Of a stretch of DNA of 64,000 bases, positions 61,207 to 64,000 are shown in pieces. This DNA is from Blastopirellula retiformator (GTDB lineage Bacteria; Planctomycetota; Planctomycetia; Pirellulales; Pirellulaceae). The stretch spans positions 577,729 through 641,728 of the forward strand of contig NZ_SJPF01000002.1 in assembly GCF_007859755.1 (NCBI RefSeq), given 5' to 3'. The translations under genes and the position numbers were made by a program. Under the pieces are notes generated by a model, which worked only from the letters and a program-made list of their open reading frames with translations, did no database searches and was not told where the DNA came from. Position 1 is the first letter of the stretch; each line of letters starts with the position of its first letter.

Positions 61207-61804
61207 CCTGCGGCAGTTTCCGCCGGGGGCGCTTGCCAGATGATGCAACGCTTGACGCCGTTGGTACTGTCGTCGGCGATCGACCAATCGGCGGGAATGG
61301 CCAGTTCGTCCAGCGAGGGCCACATGCCGACATCATCCAAGAGTAGGTATCCGCCGGGCGCGATTTTCGGAATCAGATGCCAGACGCAATGCGTGCGGTA
61401 GGCCCCGTCCACCACGGCGAAATCGATGCTCTGATCGGCCAGTTCGTCCGCCACCGCCACATAAGCAGGCGTCTCGTCGTACGTCGGCCGCTCGGGATCA
61501 GTCACGGGGTGGCTCATCGGTATATGCCGATAGTCGACGTTGTCGTCAAGCTGATCTCGCACCTCGGCGTACCAGTCAGCGTTATGCTCGATGCTGATCA
61601 GGCGCCCCACCAAAGTCGAGAACCAACGGGTACTGCGGCCGCTGCCGAACTCGATGGCGGTCATCGATTTGGACAAATGGGCCTCGCAAAGTCGACTGTG
61701 CCGGGGCAGAGCCACGGCTTGTCGGGATTGGCCCGCTCCCAAAACCAGTAACGGACCCGGGCAATCGCCATGTTCGGCCGCATCAGCCAAAACCAGACTT
61801 TCAT
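61203..61804 (-). pseudogene. Class I SAM methyltransferase, frameshifted
   Basis: The beginning and the rest of the protein are in different frames. The start ATG 61804 (GGAG upstream) gives KVWFWLMRPNMAIARVRYWF and NPDKPWLCPGTVDF. The natural continuation CEAHLSKSMTAIEFGSGRST, then WFSTLVGRLISIEHNADWY, lies one frame over. One base appears lost near 61690, in the TTTGCGAG stretch. The later parts (FAVVDGAYRTHCVWHLIP, PGGYLLLDDVGMW) are a normal methyltransferase core. Either a real single-base deletion or a sequencing error; the neighbouring GH43 gene also has frame errors. Confidence 0.75.
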
Positions 61805-61955
61805 CGTCTCACTCCGCTTCCGTAACCAACGTGCATTGCTACAAAACGCCGCTTTTTTCCCTATACCAACCACCGGCACAAGAGCGGAGACGGTGGGAGG
61901 TCACGCTACCGCAACTCTTGCGCTGCGTCAAGCAAGCCGATGTTGATGACGACGC

Positions 61956-62902
61956 CTACGGCTTTACCTCTGGCCAACCACCCTCGCCCCACACCAACTC
62001 CTGGATCGCCAGCATCGATCGTTCCCGCTGTGTGCCGTCGTAAAAGTGGCAGCTGAGGAGATATAGTCATCCCCTTGCTCCAGGATGTTGGCGTGGCCGG
62101 GGCCGATGAAGGGGGCGTTGGTTTCTAGCAGTAATGTGCCGCCTCCTTGTGCCAGGTCAACGCCCTCTTGGTCGAGATAGGGGCTGGTGATCGTGCGACT
62201 GCGGCCGACGCGGATGTTGTAGGTACTTTCGACGCCGCGGCAGCATTTGCCCCAATTCACACGCAGGTAGTACCAACCGTCGTGCTGATACAGGTGAGGC
62301 GCTTCGATCTCTTTGGTGCTGGCGATGGTGCGCATCGTCTTGTCGCCGTCCAGACGGAGCCCCGTCTGCGGGTCGAGCTGGATCAGCTGAATACCGCTCC
62401 AGAACGAACCAAAAGTCATCCACAACTGGCCGTCGTCGGTGCGAATCACCGCCGGGTCGATCGCATTGAAGTTGTCGCCGCGGTGCGACCGGACGACAAT
62501 TCCTTCGTCAGTCCAGCGATAGTGGGGATCGTCGGGGTCAAGCGTTGGATTGGAAGCGAGCGCGATCGCCGAGACGGATGACATCGGGCGCCCAATAGTG
62601 GCCGCGCTGATCGGGCGCCACGTCGGTCACCCAGGCCGGTATCTCTGGGAAAACGCGTGGCCCTCGCCGCCAGGTCTGTAGGTCGGTCGACCGCCAGGAA
62701 GGGACGCCCCGCCCGGTCGAGAAGCACCAATACTCGCCGTTGCAATTTACGATCGAAGAGGGATCGTGGACGCTGATGTTGCGTTTGCCGTGTTGCGTTA
62801 GGATCGCGGCGTCTGAGTCATTTGCCGGCGTTTTTTTCCGAGAGTGAACGTGTTGCAGCCGAGTAGTAGGACGAAGGCGGCGAGGATCGTTCTCTTGCGC
62901 AT
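61956..62902 (-). pseudogene. GH43 arabinanase-like lipoprotein, decayed
   Basis: Parts of an arabinan endo-1,5-alpha-L-arabinosidase-like GH43 protein in three frames. ATG 62902 starts a lipoprotein signal (KRTILAAFVLLLGCNTF). A frame change in a run of seven A leads to SVHDPSSIVNCNGEYWCFST, WRSTDLQTW and DQRGHYWAPDVI. About 20 residues expected after WAPDV are missing, with a frame change to SAIALASNPTLDPDDPHYRW, IVVRSHRGDNFNAIDPAVI and ESTYNIRVGRS. Another change precedes CHFYDGTQRERSMLAIQELV and the final TAG at 61956. The gene is not translatable as a whole. Confidence 0.85.
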
Positions 62903-62942
62903 GATGAAGACTCTTCTTGTCGGTCGCCATGACCGGAGCGTC

Positions 62943-63007
62943 GTAGGCTGGGTCGAGACCCAGCTCTTCCTTCCAGCCGCAAGTTGCTGGGTCGCGACTC
63001 AGCCTAC
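62943..63007. repeat. GTAG-headed paired palindrome (BIME-like), type N
   Basis: 65 nt. The left end is GTAGGCTGGGTCGAGACCCA with hairpin GCTGGGTC/GACCCAGC, and the right end is its near complement, ending in CCTAC. It has the same head and paired layout as M1-M3 but a different stem and a shorter spacer, so it looks like a sister family. It lies beside the decayed GH43 gene and the secretin. Confidence 0.7.
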
Positions 63008-63200
63008 GCGGACTTGCTATAAATTCGCGACGTTTCGAACAAACGGTGTTGGCGGACCGCATTCATGGCCACTCAAGGCAGTGACCATGGCGCCGCCGAT
63101 TGCTAGCAGCCTCAATTGCCATTCTAACCACGGCGTCGGGCCGGTACACTTCCCCCCGATTCAGCTGTCCTTATTCCCCTGCCAGCGCTGGAGATTTGCG

Positions 63201-64000
63201 ATGTTGGTCCGTCCCCTTTCGTTACTGCTGCTGTTCGGTCTGCCGGCGATCAGCTGGGGTCAAAATCCACGGCCAGAAGTGGACCAAGCGGAGATTTCGC
63301 CGGCGGAAGAGTTGCAGCGATTGGTCACGGCGCGGGATGCGCTGACGGCCAAGATTGATCGCCTGCGAAAGACGGCCGGCCTGCCTCAGCAGGTGTGCGT
63401 CTCGGTGAAATTTCTCGAGTTGTCGCTGAACGAGGCCCGCCGGGCGAACTTACAGATTGAAGGAGTCGATACGAAAACGCTGCAGCCTTTCCGGTTTGCG
63501 AAGCTGCTCTTCCCTGCGGGCCAGGCGCAACAGGTCGGCGGCGACGTATCGACCGGAGCGCACCTTCTCGAAAACGATCAGCGGCTAGACAAGGTTCTCG
63601 CCGATCTCAAGAAGGCAGGCGCCGTTCGACTCATCGCCGAGCCGACGGTAATGTCCCTGAGCGGTCGCCCCGCCGCTTTCCATTCTGGCGGTGAATTTCC
63701 GATTCTCGCCACCCAGGCGGACGGCAAAACGGCGACGCAACATCGCCGCTATGGCACCCACGTCGACATCACCCCGGTAGTGCTCGGCAACGGTAAGATC
63801 AAACTTGATTTGCACCCCGAAGTTAGCGAACTCGATCCCAAACTGAACGTGACGACCAATGGCGTCACCGTACCTGGCCTACGTAGCCGGGGGATCCGCA
63901 CCCACATCGAAATGAAGAGCGGGCAGACCTATCTACTGTCAGGCCTGGTGCAGCAAGGGAAGAACAAGACCGCAGACGGCGAGCCGGAAGAGATCGAGTT
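63201..64000 (+). CDS. Secretin-domain protein (type II secretion/pilus type), 3' end outside window
   Basis: The frame is open from ATG 63201 (CTGGAG upstream) to the window edge, 266 codons. It starts with a signal peptide (LSLLLLFGLPAISWG), then a helical stretch ELQRLVTARDALTAKIDRLR. The secretin domain begins with VSVKFLELSLNEA and includes VRLIAEPTVMSLSGRPAAFH, the HSGGEFPI turn, YGTHVDITPVVLGNGKIKLD and THIEMKSGQTYLLSGLV. These match the CpaC/PulD/PilQ secretin family that forms outer-membrane channels. The C-terminus and partners are outside, so which system it serves cannot be told. Confidence 0.85.
   Translation, partial: MLVRPLSLLLLFGLPAISWGQNPRPEVDQAEISPAEELQRLVTARDALTAKIDRLRKTAGLPQQVCVSVKFLELSLNEARRANLQIEGVDTKTLQPFRFAKLLFPAGQAQQVGGDVSTGAHLLENDQRLDKVLADLKKAGAVRLIAEPTVMSLSGRPAAFHSGGEFPILATQADGKTATQHRRYGTHVDITPVVLGNGKIKLDLHPEVSELDPKLNVTTNGVTVPGLRSRGIRTHIEMKSGQTYLLSGLVQQGKNKTADGEPEEIE

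Overview
The window most likely comes from a planctomycete of the Pirellulaceae type (Blastopirellula/Rhodopirellula-like). The evidence is a planctomycete cytochrome/PSD1 gene paired with a DUF1501 gene (5.6-10.1 kb), a secreted sulfatase, FSL-type short membrane proteins, a SelL-related redox protein and moderately high G+C. The only RNA genes seen are two tRNAs and a bacterial SRP RNA. No rRNA, CRISPR array, prophage or transposase gene was found.

Layout. 0-3.3 kb: a leftward three-gene lipid operon (FAD oxidoreductase, DUF1365, cyclopropane-fatty-acid synthase cut by the window edge), divergent from an unusual short sigma-70 factor. 4.4-10.1 kb: a membrane-anchored SelL-like redox protein, then the DUF1501/PSD1 pair. 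10.1-17.2 kb: a repeat-filled gap, an ArsR regulator, a fused 5-oxoprolinase/hydantoinase, tRNA-Pro(GGG), an esterase and a small STAS protein. 17.4-23.5 kb: rightward carbohydrate block (CLC channel, pgm, malQ, rpe, rpiB).

23.5-40.8 kb is a surface-polysaccharide locus. One leftward run of ten genes goes from an ABC exporter (Wzm/Wzt type) through a sugar aminotransferase, a formyltransferase, an oxidoreductase, a sulfotransferase and a methyltransferase to three glycosyltransferases. It is followed by the full dTDP-L-rhamnose set (rfbD on one strand, rfbB-A-C on the other) and another GT2. Together they predict an ABC-exported glycan with rhamnose and an N-formylated and possibly sulfated sugar. 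The sugar-modification part looks lower in G+C than the flanks, and the change falls inside the wzt gene.

41.6-46.3 kb is a conserved housekeeping run on the minus strand: SRP RNA, dnaX, ebfC, recR, then rpoN. 46.4-58.7 kb holds an unknown gene, an APC-like transporter, a STAS/SEC14 protein, a sulfatase, a HAD phosphatase, a truncated LRR gene, fliG, cheX, a three-gene operon (alpha/beta hydrolase, CitG-like, PTPS/QueD-like) and a CehA/McbA-like protein. 58.9-64 kb holds tRNA(CAT), a repeat-rich gap, an Imm22-like gene, a small membrane protein, a frameshifted methyltransferase, a decayed GH43 arabinanase and the start of a secretin.

The most distinctive signal is non-coding. Three families of dispersed repeats fill the gaps: (i) a 148-nt element with five hairpins and imperfect terminal inverted repeats, in five copies plus one solo end-hairpin, often abutting a gene's stop codon exactly; (ii) GTAG-headed paired palindromes resembling REP/BIME elements; (iii) clusters of a GGACTGGACCG + T-tract motif. 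All function and structure statements come from reading the sequence; no database search was run.
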